A program made the position numbers and the translations under genes. Shown here piece by piece: positions 24,523-37,590 of a DNA stretch of 64,000 bases. The notes under the pieces were generated by a model that had not been told where the DNA came from, did not search any database, and was given only the letters and a program-made list of their open reading frames with translations. Within the stretch, counting starts at the first letter, position 1. The number at the start of each line of letters is the position of its first letter. The stretch comes from Stomorhina lunata (lineage: Eukaryota > Arthropoda > Insecta > Diptera > Rhiniidae), in assembly GCA_933228675.1 (NCBI GenBank), contig OW121743.1:81915863-81979862 (forward strand), given 5' to 3'.

Positions 24523-25671
24523 ATCATCATTTAATATTATTATAAACATGCAATACATACATACCAACATATTTATATAATCATATTTATAACATAATTC
24601 TGTTTGCTTGAATATGAATTAATTAGAGTATTTCCTTTTAAGTTTGTGGTTGTCTGAGTTTGTCTATTTACATATGTATTTTATTTATAATGATATTATA
24701 ATAAAATTGAAGATTACTTGTATATAAATACATAAGTATATTTAATCAAAAATCATTATCTTAACATATGTTATGGAGCTGTGTATATTAATGTAGTTAA
24801 ATAGTGAAAATTGAGTACAACGGAAACGAATGTGATGAAACCTTTTCTTATAATATACATTAAAGAAAAATTTAAATATTTGGTCAAAGAACTAAGACTC
24901 CCAGTTAGCATTTTTGAAAAATTGTAATCAAATATGAGTCTTTTTTGACTTCACTGCACGATTAAAATGATCATTTATGATACCACTTATGAGTCAAAAA
25001 TTATCTTTTTGTATGAGAAAATGGTACCTTTCATGCGACTCTTCAAAACGAGTCTTTAATGTCTCGTTTTGCTGATTAGAATATGACTGCACACATTTTG
25101 CTAGATTTGTAACAAAAAAAAAAGAATAAAGCTTTTTATTACTCAACACAGTATATCTATTTTTAGAACACGTAATATCTATTTTTATACCCTTCACCAC
25201 CATAGGTGGAAAGAGTATATTGGGTTTGTTCTGATGTTTGTAACGCATAGAAATATTGGTCTGAGACCTATCTTTTAGTATACCAATCGACTTAGAATCA
25301 CTGAGTTGTTTTAACGATGTCCGTCCGGCTGGCTGGCCGGTTATCCATGTAAGCTTGTTATCACTCTACAGGTCGTAACTTTAAAGATAATTTGATGAAA
25401 TTTGGCACAGGTTCATATTTTGGTCCAAGGACGATCCCTTTACTTTTTGGGCGAAATCGGATTACTATTTCGGGTACCTCCTATAGGGATGCCTTTCCGG
25501 AATAGAGTTTTTGGTCCTTTGCAGCCACAAATTTAGTTGTATTTTAATAATATTCAGCACAAATATTGCTTATCATAGCATTAATCAGTGCTCCAAATTT
25601 TGTAGAAATCGGCCTATATTTGACCATACCTCCCATACAAGACACATTCTCAAAAGACGTTTATCTTATCT

Positions 25672-25697
25672 TATCTTATATTCTTAAACGAGCAATA

Positions 25698-25762
<65 letters not shown>

Positions 25763-27189
25763 GCTATCTCGAAAACCGCTCTAACGATTTTGATAAAATT
25801 TGGACAGTGGGTATCTTTTTTGATGTATAGGTTTTTTGATGTACGGGTAAAAAGGGGAAAAAATCGAAAACGCTATGTCTCCTAAAGTAATAGGTATAGA
25901 AAAAAAATTAAAATTACGTTTTAAACAGCTTTGAAAATAAGCGGACAGGTGTTTGGTACTTTTTTGAAACTATGTCCGATAGGGGGTAAAAAAGGGTGAA
26001 AATAGTTTTTTTGGCACCTTTTTAACCCACTCTTATATTTTAAACTAAAGAATATAGAAAGAAACTTGGTACTGCAATCAATAGATGTAAAAAAAAACAT
26101 GAAACACGTATTTGGTACTTTTTTGATTTTGGAGCCAAAATGGGTAAAAAAGGGATAAAATGATAACTTAACATCTCCAAAGTAATATGAATAGGAACAT
26201 TATACATTATGTTAAATGCGTTTTAAAAAAATGTACCGAATTCAATTGGCACCAAAAAAGTACCAAATATACATATGGAACTTAGGGAATAAAAAGGGGG
26301 AAAAATTAGTATTATTTTAAACAAATGAATGTTTGTCTGTATGTATGTTCTTTATAGAATAGTAAACTGTGAATTTGATTGTGTTATGCTCTTTAGCGAA
26401 GATGTTGCGGATAAGCCGGCGAAAGTTTTAAAGTTGATAAGACTAATTTCCGACAGATGGCGCCACTGAAAATTACTAAAAATTAATTAAATCGTAAACT
26501 GTACATTTGATCATGCTATGATCTTTAGCAAAGTTGTAGCGCATGAGCCGACGAAGGCTTTTTAGTTGGTATGAATAATTTCCGACAGGTGGCGCTACAG
26601 AAACTTACTCAAAGTCAATTTAATCGTAATCTGTACATTTAATCATGCTACAATCTTTAGCAAAGTTGTTGCACATGAGCCGACGAAGGTTTCTTAGTTG
26701 GTATGAAGAAATTTCGACAGGTGGCGCTACTGAAATTTACTCAAAGTCAATTTAATCGTATGCTGTACATTTAATGCTATAATCTTCAGCAAAGTTGTTA
26801 CGGATAAGCCGAAGAAGTTTTATGAATTGGAATAAGCAAAGTCCGACAGGTGGCGCCACAGAAAACTACTCAAAATGAATTAAATCGTAAACTGTGCATT
26901 TGATCAGACTATAATCTTTAGCAAAGTTGTTGCGCATGAGTCGACAGAGGTTTCTGTTGATATGAATAATTTCCAAAATTATTCAAAATGAGTTAAACTG
27001 TAAACTATGCAAACTATGTGTTGGTCGGACAAAATAAATCAAATAATTCAAAATTAACTGAATATTTCTACAATGTCTTTCCTCTAAATTTATTTTAGCA
27101 CTTTATAATATAAAATATATAAAAACTTTAAAATTTTCCTCAAAATGCTTATCATAAAGCTCCGAGCAAGGCTCGGTCTACCAGGTACT
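25672..27189 (+). mobile_element. Microsatellite-bearing Helitron-like repeat (copy E2)
   Basis: Same ends as copy E1, with TATCTTATATTC at left, and CCGAGC-AA-GGCTCGG plus TCTACCAGGTACT at right. The (TA)n tract is 25703-25757. Central tandem repeats of about 120 bp, each with GACAGGTGGCGC, are present in about five copies (26340-26970). Inserted inside dispersed repeat D4. Confidence 0.7.
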
Positions 27190-27460
27190 ATACACATAAA
27201 AGCACAAAAACGTTAATAACATTTAAAGATAAATGCATTTGATTACTTAAACTTTGCACAGATAAATATTTTGTAAATATAAACTAATAATCAAAATTTG
27301 ACAATCGGTCCACAATTGACCCTAGCTCCCATATCAGGCCCTTAGCCGGAAATGATATAAATCTCGAAATTTTAAAAAAATTGCACATAGTTTATGTATG
27401 TATGTCTCTAAGACTTAAGGAAAACTTGTTTAATTGTTGGTCCATATTTGACCTTTGTGG

Positions 27461-28003
27461 ATGTAAATGGGATGCAGTTATTGCCTGGGTTTCCTGCTAA
27501 CAGGTAATAACTGTATTCAATTCCTACTCACACCTCCTAGTGGTACATCCTGGAAACCTGAGCAACCTAGTTGAAGATGCGGTAAATAACCCGAGTGGGA
27601 TTCTAGGTCAGGGCCAACGTGAGAGGGAGTTATCTTGGAGCCATTCCGACGTATTTGGTCTAAGGGTCTAAGATAATTGTGCTTTGTAAAGTACGGAACT
27701 GTAGCATCTGTTCAACATGTTAGTTGCGGCTACAAGCGGGTGTCTCGGATCGAGCGACTCGCTTTATAAACATGGCTCTTGTCTTTGGACTCATCATCCA
27801 TCGACTTAGCACTTACGATGTTTTAAGCATGGAAAGAAACAACATAACAGAATATACTACTCCAATTGGTAATCATGCGAGAAATCCCCCTGCTACGGCA
27901 GCTGGCACAAGGATTTTGGAGGTGCCTAATCTATGCAAGAACATCCTGATGAATGAAACCAATGAGGCCCTATGCTCCACTGGGAGTCAAGGATAACAGA
28001 GGA
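27461..28003 (+). mobile_element. 543-bp non-LTR (RTE-like) deletion derivative
   Basis: Flanked by a perfect 15-bp duplication ATTTGACCTTTGTGG (27446-27460, 28004-28018). The 3' end encodes NEALCSTGSQG and a stop, then GATAACAGAGGAA. The same C-terminal signature (RMVEALCSPGSH, stop, GATAACAG) ends the RTE-like pseudogene at 58030-59775. The 5' part has no reverse transcriptase. It therefore looks like an internally deleted, non-autonomous copy mobilised by a non-LTR element. Confidence 0.7.
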
Positions 28004-28070
28004 ATTTGACCTTTGTGGTGATGGGTATTATATAGTCGGGCTTGACCGACTATAGCTTTTCTTACTTGTT

Positions 28071-28143
28071 ATTATTACAGAAATTGATGTTGTCGAGACC
28101 GAGGATAGTCGACGTGCTAGCCAACTGAGCCACATCACCCATA
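28071..28143 (-). repeat. tRNA-derived SINE head (truncated)
   Basis: The minus strand reads TGGCTCAGTTGGCTAGCACG (A-box-like), then CGGTCTCGACAAC and CAATTTCTGTAAT. This parallels the SINE at 43260-43403 with the middle shortened. It abuts the right end of dispersed repeat D4, and no LINE-like tail remains. Confidence 0.5.
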
Positions 28144-28558
28144 ATGAGATACGAGTCTTTTTGTGGCATTTTTTTTTATCACCTAAAAATAGTTGTATTA
28201 CGCACTTTTTACAAGATTTTTTGTGCCATTTTTTTTTTCTTTCTTTTTGTATACCTTTTTGACCACCAAACTGATTGAACATATTCTGCTTTAAATAGTC
28301 GCTTTCAAGGAATTTTCTGAGTCTTTTTGTGGTCTTTTTTGATCACCAAACTGATTAAAATAACATAAAATACAGTCGAATTAGGATCGTTTGCTCGATA
28401 AGATTTTGACTGCACACATTCTGCTAGAATTGTTTGTGCTTTTGTAAACTAGACGTTAAAAAAAACGATCGAATTAGGATCGTTTGCCCGATAAGATTTT
28501 GACTGCACACATTCTGCTAGAATTGTTTGTGCTTTTGTAAACTAGTCGTTTTCAAAGC

Positions 28559-29275
28559 TTAACCCTAACCGTACTGATAACATTTTCATACGTAGACTCC
28601 TGATAAGGGTACCCGGGTACCCGTGAATACTAATTTTTCCGCTACTATTAAAATTTTCCGCGAAATATATTTAGACTAACTGCGGAAGATAATTTGAAGA
28701 GTTCCTTTCAGAAATTGGAATCAATATTAAATTTTAACTGGAAGAATTAAGAAGATATAACGGCTTTTAAAGTGTTACCTTTGTATGGCTACTGATCTGA
28801 AATCAAATCTCAAGACACGTAAAGTGTATGATGGTTGCCGAAGGCCAATATGTAATACACACATCCAAATTATTGCTTCATTCTTAGCAGAATGTTAATT
28901 TTCTGAAGTTTCTCTATAAGACCAGTACAAAGTTAAGTGTACAAATTATTAACTAAATGTACAAATTTTAAAATAAAATAAAAAAATATAATCATTGTCA
29001 TTACTTTTTCTATATATAATGCCTTAATTCGCTTGCTGGTACCCGGGTACCCTTATCAGGAGGGTAAGAAATATTAGACTTTCGGTGAATCCACAGCTAA
29101 CCCAAAAAAGTTTGGAAAGTTAAAGAGATAAAATCTTTAGAAAATAAATAGTTTTAGGAACTTACGAAACCTCAACTTTGTATCTTTTACAGTTAAAGAG
29201 ATATTTGACTTTAGAGTTCGCTCGGGCACCCAGGCACCCGTGTCAGGAATGTTAGGGTTAAGGAGTCTTTTTGGA
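28559..29275. mobile_element. Candidate TIR element with TTAACCCTAAC ends
   Basis: Outer ends are TTAACCCTAAC (28559) and GTTAGGGTTAA (29275). The inner inverted repeat is CTCCTGATAAGGGTACCC near 28606, with its reverse near 29050-29070. Both carry the palindrome GGTACCCGGGTACC. A related but diverged third copy, CACCCGTGTCAGG, is near 29240. No open frame; target duplication not resolved. Confidence 0.5.
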
Positions 29276-29380
29276 ATCTTTTTTAGATCACCAAGCTGAT
29301 TAATCAGCTTTTGATCATCCATACGAATCCCAAAAGACTCATTTTGCTGATATTATCGTCAAATTGCTAGCTGGGCTGGC

Positions 29381-30194
29381 GTATTTTTAAAACTTCGTCG
29401 TAAAATTCAAGTATTACTTAAATGTGACTTCATTATTGCAGTGCCAGTGAAAAAGTTATATGACTTTAAATTACTGATATTGATGATTTCACCATTTCTT
29501 TTGTTCATTTTCATCATTTTAGCAGAAACACTCTAAAAGAATCATCTATGACAAAATGATTATTTTCATTATGGTCATTATTACTATACGAGTACCTACA
29601 TCAAAGTGAAATAAAACGATTTTATTACAAAAATCATAAAATGGCATCAACATAAAGACATTTTAAGATTCGAGTGAGTTTAAGTAGAAATATATAAATA
29701 TGTTAATATACTGATAAGTAAAGACTGTATAATTTATTTATTTAAGGATATTAACTAACTAAAACAGATTTTTATCTAAACAGGCGACATATCATATTAT
29801 TAAAAATATTTGTTATATTCATTAAATATTCATTAGTTAATTCAATGATGACATTAGTTTATGTAAATATTTAAATAATAACGTTTATTATGGATCTAAA
29901 CATATTGTCATATTAATATGACAATATTGAGTCAATCGGAAATAAAAATAGTACCCAGGGTCAGTTAATTATTACACTGTGCTTGTTGAAAAAACCGACA
30001 AAAGGAAGACCTAGTGGGTAAAGATAATTCGGTTATTTAAGAAATAGGGGTGGTTGCGCAATAAATATTCGCGTAACTCCAAATCTATTTATTTTCTTGA
30101 CGGCAGGATAATGTCCCGTTTTTTTTCTATATAGAACTAGCTTTAAAAGGCTGTATAAAATAAGATAGTTTTTGTACAGATACATTTTGAAATA
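29381..30194. other. AT-rich sequence, no gene; small repeat fragment
   Basis: The minus strand of 30037-30085 (GGAGTTACGCGAAT, GCGCAACCACCCC) matches the block at 33455-33495, so a dispersed repeat fragment is present. Nothing else recognised. Confidence 0.45.
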
Positions 30195-31495
30195 CCCAGT
30201 AAAACTTTTCATTACCAAATAATGAGTTAAACAGTTAAACTATTGAACACGAACTACTTACTCATTCGCTGTTTAAGTCATTACATTAACATGGGGATGT
30301 CTTTGGAGGCAAGTACTTACCAATTCCAGAAAAGTAATGACTTGGGTAAGCAATTTGAAAGCAACAACAACAACAGCAACAACTTTTTTGTTGTTGTTTT
30401 ATTAAAAACATATATTTTTAAACGAAATACGAAATTTTTTTTATGATCCCATGGGGGCTCGAACCCAGACCCTCCGACTGCTAGGCAGAGACTCTTCCAC
30501 TGAGCTACTTCATATGTTGAAAACTTAGCAGCTTATAATTAATATAAACAATTTTTATTTTTAGATCCAAAATCATGTGAAAATAACTTTGTTTTTCCCT
30601 GCTTTTTTTGCTTTGTTGTAATTTTTGGAAAAATATTTTTATACGACTTTTTGTAATTATTTTAAAACTTTTTTAAAATTATTTTAAAACTTAAACAATT
30701 TAAATCTTCTTTTTTGTATAAGTTTTTACATAAGATTGACTCTTACTTACTTAAATGTTACAACCTGTTAAGGTCAAAGTCCGAGCATATTTTAGAATTC
30801 CATGGATTTCGATCTTTTGCGATTTTCTCCAATTTTATAGGCCAAGCTTTGAAAAATGTTCCTCCACTTGGTCTTTCTATCGAAGTTTCGGACATCCTCC
30901 TCTAATATTAGGTAGTGGGACATTTCAATTCTAATTTTATCTTCTTCGTTGTATTTTTTTTTTTCAAGAGAGGGTTACTAGCCCGTAATCCTAACCCATT
31001 TTTATCGATCTTATGGGACAACTCTCGGAACATGTTAACTCACAATATTAATGGGTGTTAAACTAGCTCCCCGGGTGATACCATGAGGAGGTGTGTGTCC
31101 ACAGTTGAGATGAAGGATAACCCAGATAAGTTGGGCTTACCAAGTTAAGACCAATTAGAATCGTGTTTGGTATTCAACATCCCCTACATAATCAAAATTG
31201 ACTCATGATGGTATTTTTTCATTAACGTGAGTTAGTTTTACAAATATTTTTTACAGAAGATAATATTTAAGTTCTTAAAATTCAAAAATCATTTAAAAAG
31301 ACTCTTTTAATAAAAAAAAACTAAAAAAAATTGTTGCCCTTGGTGGGATTTGAACCGGGGCCATTCAGTTTAAATTACCATCTTAATTACAAATAAGTAC
31401 TTCTGTAATAACTTATTATTTATTCGGATGGTATGTTGTAGCGTTACAAGGTAACCAGTTATCAGAGTACTTGCCATTACCAAAGTTTTGCTGGG
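30195..31495 (+). mobile_element. tRNA-like-bearing TIR repeat, copy 2 (empty mariner site)
   Basis: 1301 bp with ends CCCAGTAAAACTTTTCATTA and, inverted, CCCAGCAAAACTTTGGTAAT; flanks give a possible TA duplication. It has the uninterrupted sequence CAGAGTACTTGCC at about 31467, where copy 1 holds the mariner. It contains the tRNA-like block (30443-30513) and the second B-box-like block GGTTCAAATCCCACCAAGGG (minus strand, about 31340-31360). The 63- to 67-codon frames inside are not genes. Confidence 0.8.
30443..30513 (-). other. tRNA-like Pol III promoter block (copy 2)
   Basis: Same module as 12320-12387, with GTAGCTCAGTGGAAGAG and GGGTTCGAGCCCC on the minus strand. It is a tRNA-derived block inside a repeat, not a functional tRNA. 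Confidence 0.6.
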
Positions 31496-31789
31496 TAATT
31501 AAATTAGAATTTTAAAATTACAAAAAATTTAAAAGAAATAGCGAAAGTTTTACTAAAAACTTACATTACTAACTTACTTAAAATATATGAGTTGGAGGTA
31601 CTAAAGTACTACGACCTAATGAAAACAGTTTTTTGAGTATATCTCAAAATTTTTCAAGTGTTTTAAAATCTTTGAAAATGGTTTTTGTATGTCCTCACTG
31701 AGATCTATAACGGCCACTAGATCAGTTTCTAACTTTTTAAAAAGGTTGCTCATTTGTAACACAGTGAAAATGGCAATTTTTGTTACAAT

Positions 31790-32165
31790 AACAAGTAAGA
31801 AAGTGCTATAGTCGGTCAAGCCCGACCATACGATACCCTTCACCACTAAGGTCAAACGTGTTCAAATTTTTGCAAAATTTTGTCATCATATTCTCAAAAT
31901 TTATACATTTAAGCTGTTTCCGTCATTTGGACCGATTATTTGGTAAACTGATTACAGTTGTTACAAAAATTATGTGTGCAAAAAATAAACGTAAAATTCT
32001 CATTATCTTCGGATTTACGAGCGTTTTAGTGAATTTTGTCCCATTTAGTGCGTTTTGAGAAAAGAGTTTGTATGGGAGCTATGGTCAAATGTGGACCAAT
32101 TTCAACGAAATTTGGTACAGTGACAAACTTATAATACCCTTTCCACCTATGGTGGTAAAGGGTAC
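31790..32165 (-). mobile_element. Dispersed Helentron-like repeat (copy D5, internally deleted)
   Basis: The minus strand runs from TACCCTTTACCACCATAGG (32165 end) to the hairpin GTCGGGCTTGACCGACTAT and CTTACTTGT (31790 end). The unoccupied target is visible at about 33250 in a second copy of the flanking repeat. Insertion lies between two T residues (element orientation) without target duplication. Confidence 0.75.
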
Positions 32166-32235
32166 AATAAATAATTGTAATAAATTGGGATCTTAGTGCA
32201 ATACACTACAGTAGAACTTTTTAGTTAAATGTTTG
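32166..32235. repeat. Flanking repeat duplicated at 33255-33320
   Basis: The segment AATAAATAATTGTAATAAAT through CAGTAGAACTTTTTA occurs here and again at 33252-33320 with one or two differences. It supplies the empty-site comparison for copy D5. Confidence 0.8.
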
Positions 32236-32460
32236 ATGTCCCAAAATTCCTGATAAAACTTTTTAATAAATAAACCTTTTAATAAATGTGTGGGAAATAA
32301 AGATATGATAAAACTGAAAAATGTTTGTGTGTTTCTGTTCAGGTGATAATTTTCGCTTTATATAAATATTTTTTGTACGCAATAATAATTCGTATTTATT
32401 CTGTCCCTCTAAATAAGATATAATGTCTGGTTTTCGCTCTGTTTAGAATTACTGATATTC

Positions 32461-32506
32461 CTCCTGATGAGATGGCCTAACCAACCATCGAAACGCGTCG
32501 AGGAAA
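32461..32506 (+). ncRNA. Minimal hammerhead ribozyme motif (fragment copy)
   Basis: Stem I is CCTC (32461-32464) with GAGG (32501-32504). Core CTGATGA is 32465-32471. Stem II is GATGG (32472-32476) with CCATC (32486-32490). Core GAAA is 32491-32494, stem III is C-GC-G (32495-32498) and the UH position is TC (32499-32500). It differs from the 16784 copy at the unconstrained core position 7 (T instead of A) and in the stem II loop, while the pairing is kept. Confidence 0.65.
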
Positions 32507-32539
32507 GGTTTGCCCACCAACATTTTTTGTTTTTATCCA

Positions 32540-34411
32540 GGGATGTCAGCGTCATACACAATTGTGTAAACCAAACTCACATGTACACTTACGCTCTTTT
32601 ATTTTGAGAGCGTAAAATATGATTTTTTACTGAGAAACACTCTTATTCAGCGGGAAATATCGCAAGGCCTGTTTTGAGGCCTCTAAATTGAAATAATATA
32701 TTTATATCAATAAATATAAAAAGGCTGGTTGAAATAAGCTGAAGCCCTTATATATAGTAGGTGCATCTTTTCGAAAATTTCTTAATGTAGGCTTTTTGTA
32801 AAAATTATTTTTTTTTTTATTTAAACTATCCAAATGTTCAAGTAAAAACTGGAGAAATATTTTAAAATTAAATATCTGTTTTTCTGCATAAAATTAGCTG
32901 TGAGCCAATGTATTTATGTATGTTGACTGTATTTGCCTATTGCAAAGTCCAAATTATATTTATTCATCATTTAGACAATAACGGTAAAGTAAAATTTATT
33001 TAATAATCGTGAAGACTGCGATGTTTCTACAAGAAAAAAATAAAATTAACCTCTTATTTATTCTTATTTATCAAAATCCGCATTGATAAATAAAAAATAC
33101 TTGCTTTCGCATTTTTCTGCATTTTTTTCGCAGTACAAATCTCAAGGCCTCGCAACCGCACATTTGTCCCGCTAGGAATGTAAGAGTCAAGAGTAATCTC
33201 ACCTACACAATCATAATTGACACCACTGGTTTTATCAAAAAACTATTTGTTACAATAATAAATAATTGTAATAAATTGGGATTTTAGTGCAATACACTAC
33301 AGTAGAACTTTTTAATGAAAATTTTTGTAATTTAAAATAAAAAAAAATTATTTCCAAAACAACTGATTGGACTAAAAAAAATATAAAGTGTTCCGAAAAG
33401 ATAATTTTGTTGCCGAATTTCAATTTTGTTACTTAGTTCAAGAAAATAAACAGTTTTCGAGTTACGCTAATTTTTATTGAGCAACCACCCCCATTTTTCA
33501 TATATCTACATAGCTATATCTCGAAAACTAGAGCTTACCTAAAAAAAAAACAGCTAGCACCATTGATTTCATCGTGCTCGAATTTTCTTTAAACATTAGG
33601 TCTCTTTAAACACTAGGTACTGCCAAAAACAATTATTTTCATGCTTATTTTAATTCTCTAATTATTACTTAATATTCCGTAATCTCACTATGAACATTTT
33701 CAGAAAATTCAAATTTTAACATTTACATTTTTTGCGAAATTCTTCAATGAGAAATCGCAGGTACGGCGAAACGGTTCAAGATCTCGTGTTTTATTCTCCT
33801 ATTTGTCCGTTTTAACACACTGGAGAGGAAATTCTAAATTTGTAATATTTGTTGAACAAAATTTTCAAAAAATTAAAAAATGATTTTTGAAACCGACCTG
33901 AGAAAAATGTACCATTTTCCAACATCAAAAAAACTAAGTAAATTTGATTATATTTAAACAAACCTGTACTGTTTACTAGTAACAGGCCATTAAATGATAA
34001 ATCATGTCTAACTTTGGAATTTCTTTATTTAAAACATACAATTTTTGGAGCATATCCTTAGGCGCGTTGCAAGGACATGCATTTTTTTGGGGAAAACTGC
34101 AATAACTTTTAAACTACCTCATGGATTTTCGTTTTTCACAATTTGTAATAAAGCTGTGTTAGTTCTCTTTAATATTCTGTTATTGTTTCTTGTAAAATTA
34201 TTTATTTTTGGTCTAAATTTCACAAAAACAAAAAATAACCCATTTTTACCCATACAAGTGGGCTGTTAAACTTTGGAGCTGATGCGCGCTCGTAGAACGT
34301 TGTATTTTTGAAGTAAATGCGAAATATTTAAAATATGTTTTTTGTAAACAATTATAAAAGTCGTTGCCACATTTGAGAAATGGGAATATTATTATCAGGA
34401 AATTTTGAACG
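32540..34411. other. AT-rich sequence, no gene recognised
   Basis: Apart from the repeat copy at 33252-33320 and the block at 33455-33495 shared with 30037-30085, nothing recognisable. Frames such as 34045-34269 lack any family signature. Confidence 0.45.
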
Positions 34412-36038
<1,627 letters not shown>

Positions 36039-37590
36039 AATGTGTAATGTGTTGTAAACATTTCGTTAAAAATAAAGTTTAGCGGACTGCACAAGGAAAA
36101 AAAGACTTGAGACAATTCAATTTTGTCATAATATTTAAAGTATTTTTGTGTAACATATTTTTTTATAATTTATGCTACAGTTTCTTCAGCTTCTTTTTGG
36201 GATTGAAAATTTTATTTTCACCAACATTTTATTTAAAAAACGTATCTTCAAATATGTTCTTATAGATAGATTTTGGTGTGATCTTTTATAGTATGAGAAT
36301 TATGGGCTTTTTAAATTTCAAAAATTATACGGCATAACTTTAGAAGTTTATATCCGATATAAACTGGTATATCAATCAAAAGCTACTGAAAGTATCATTC
36401 AAATGATATACATTCTTCCGATTTATAAAGATTAAGAGCTCATATACTCAAAACTTATTTTTACAACCGACTTTGTTTATAAAAATTAGCATATCTTAAA
36501 ATAATATAGACATAAGTATGGTCTTTTATAAAATGAATTTTATACAGGATATACTGGGCTTTTATATAACATAAACTACTTAGCTCTAGCATATGTAGAG
36601 TGTTAGTTATGACAGCGTAAAATTTCACTTTTATTGAGTTAGAGTTATATAAATATACATTTTTATATTATATAAAATGTAAATATATTTTTTTTGTCAA
36701 TATCTACAACGGTAGTCGGTAGTCGTGTGGCTATGTCGAAGCTTAAAAATATGACTTCTATTTGAATAAATGTATTCTAATTTTAACAGGTTGTAGCCCG
36801 TAGCCTGCAGTCGTGATTGTATTTTTAGTAGTATGGTAGCATAATTTGAGAAAAGAAAATAATAATTCGATCAAACGTCAGAAAGTTAATATGGCTGACA
36901 AATAGTGGATGGAAATAGTTATAAAATTCGAAAAATCATTTTCCTTCATACAAAAAATTGTCAACCTATTGTACAGTGTTATTATTCGTGGTTTTAAGAA
37001 TTGTATCTACAAATTGTATTCGAAACACTCCTTATCCAAAAGTTTATCCAAATTTTTAAACCCTAAATATGATTAAATCTAAGGTAAACTAGCTAATCAT
37101 TTGATTAGATTTTAATTTTACACATACATACATTTGTTTTATACAAATACGCACACGTGCATGTGTAAATTGAATATCATTATCCTGATATTATTTGGAT
37201 ACATATAGACCAAAAAGGGTGCTCTATAATGAAATTAGTGATGGTCAAATTTAAACAGTCATTAACCTTTTTTTCGGTAACTGTTTAATATTATCTGCCA
37301 TTAGGCATTTCAGATTAAATTAAATTAAATGTACACATACGACTACCATTTGGAGCTAAGCTAAACCCTAAAAGAACAATTAAATACATAACAACAAATA
37401 TGTCGGAAAAGAATTTTAAAAAATAAATCTCTTGCCTTAGCTACATTCCAATTTAAATCTTTATTACAGATATTAAGTAAAAAAGGACAGTGGGATTTAT
37501 TATACAAAAGACTCAAGCAAAAGCTTTTAAATTTAACTTATATTTAATGAAAATTACCAACAGTTGTAGTGAATTTTAAATACTAAATTT
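36039..37590. other. AT-rich sequence, no gene recognised
   Basis: No supported gene, RNA or element ends were seen. Confidence 0.5.

Larger units (their letters stand above)
25186..28070 (+). mobile_element. Dispersed Helentron-like repeat with two insertions (copy D4)
   Basis: The left end TATACCCTTCACCACCATAG is at 25186. The right end, with the hairpin AGTCGGGCTTGACCGACT and CTTACTTGTT, is at 28030-28070. The body is split by the microsatellite-bearing element (25672-27189) and by a 543-bp non-LTR derivative (27461-28003). The pieces between (25186-25671, 27190-27460, 28019-28070) line up with uninterrupted family members. Confidence 0.75.
24898..29380. repeat. Candidate outer repeat holding several nested insertions
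   Basis: The left boundary CCCAGTTAGCATTTTTG and right boundary, inverted, CCCAGCTAGCAATTTGA suggest one element. Shared internal phrases (GACTGCACACATT, GAGTCTTTTTGTGG, TTTTGCTGAT) occur on both sides of the insertions. The phrase block at 28376-28460 and 28465-28555 is a tandem pair of about 97 bp. No target duplication is clear. Confidence 0.35.

Noticed and set aside
28559..28580. Telomere-like TTAGGG motif
   Set aside because: Only a single TTAACCCTAAC at each end of a candidate element; no tandem array, and Diptera lack TTAGGG telomeres.
24898..29380. Confident large transposon
   Set aside because: The end similarity (CCCAGYTAGCA) is short and no target duplication was found, so it is listed only as a low-confidence repeat.
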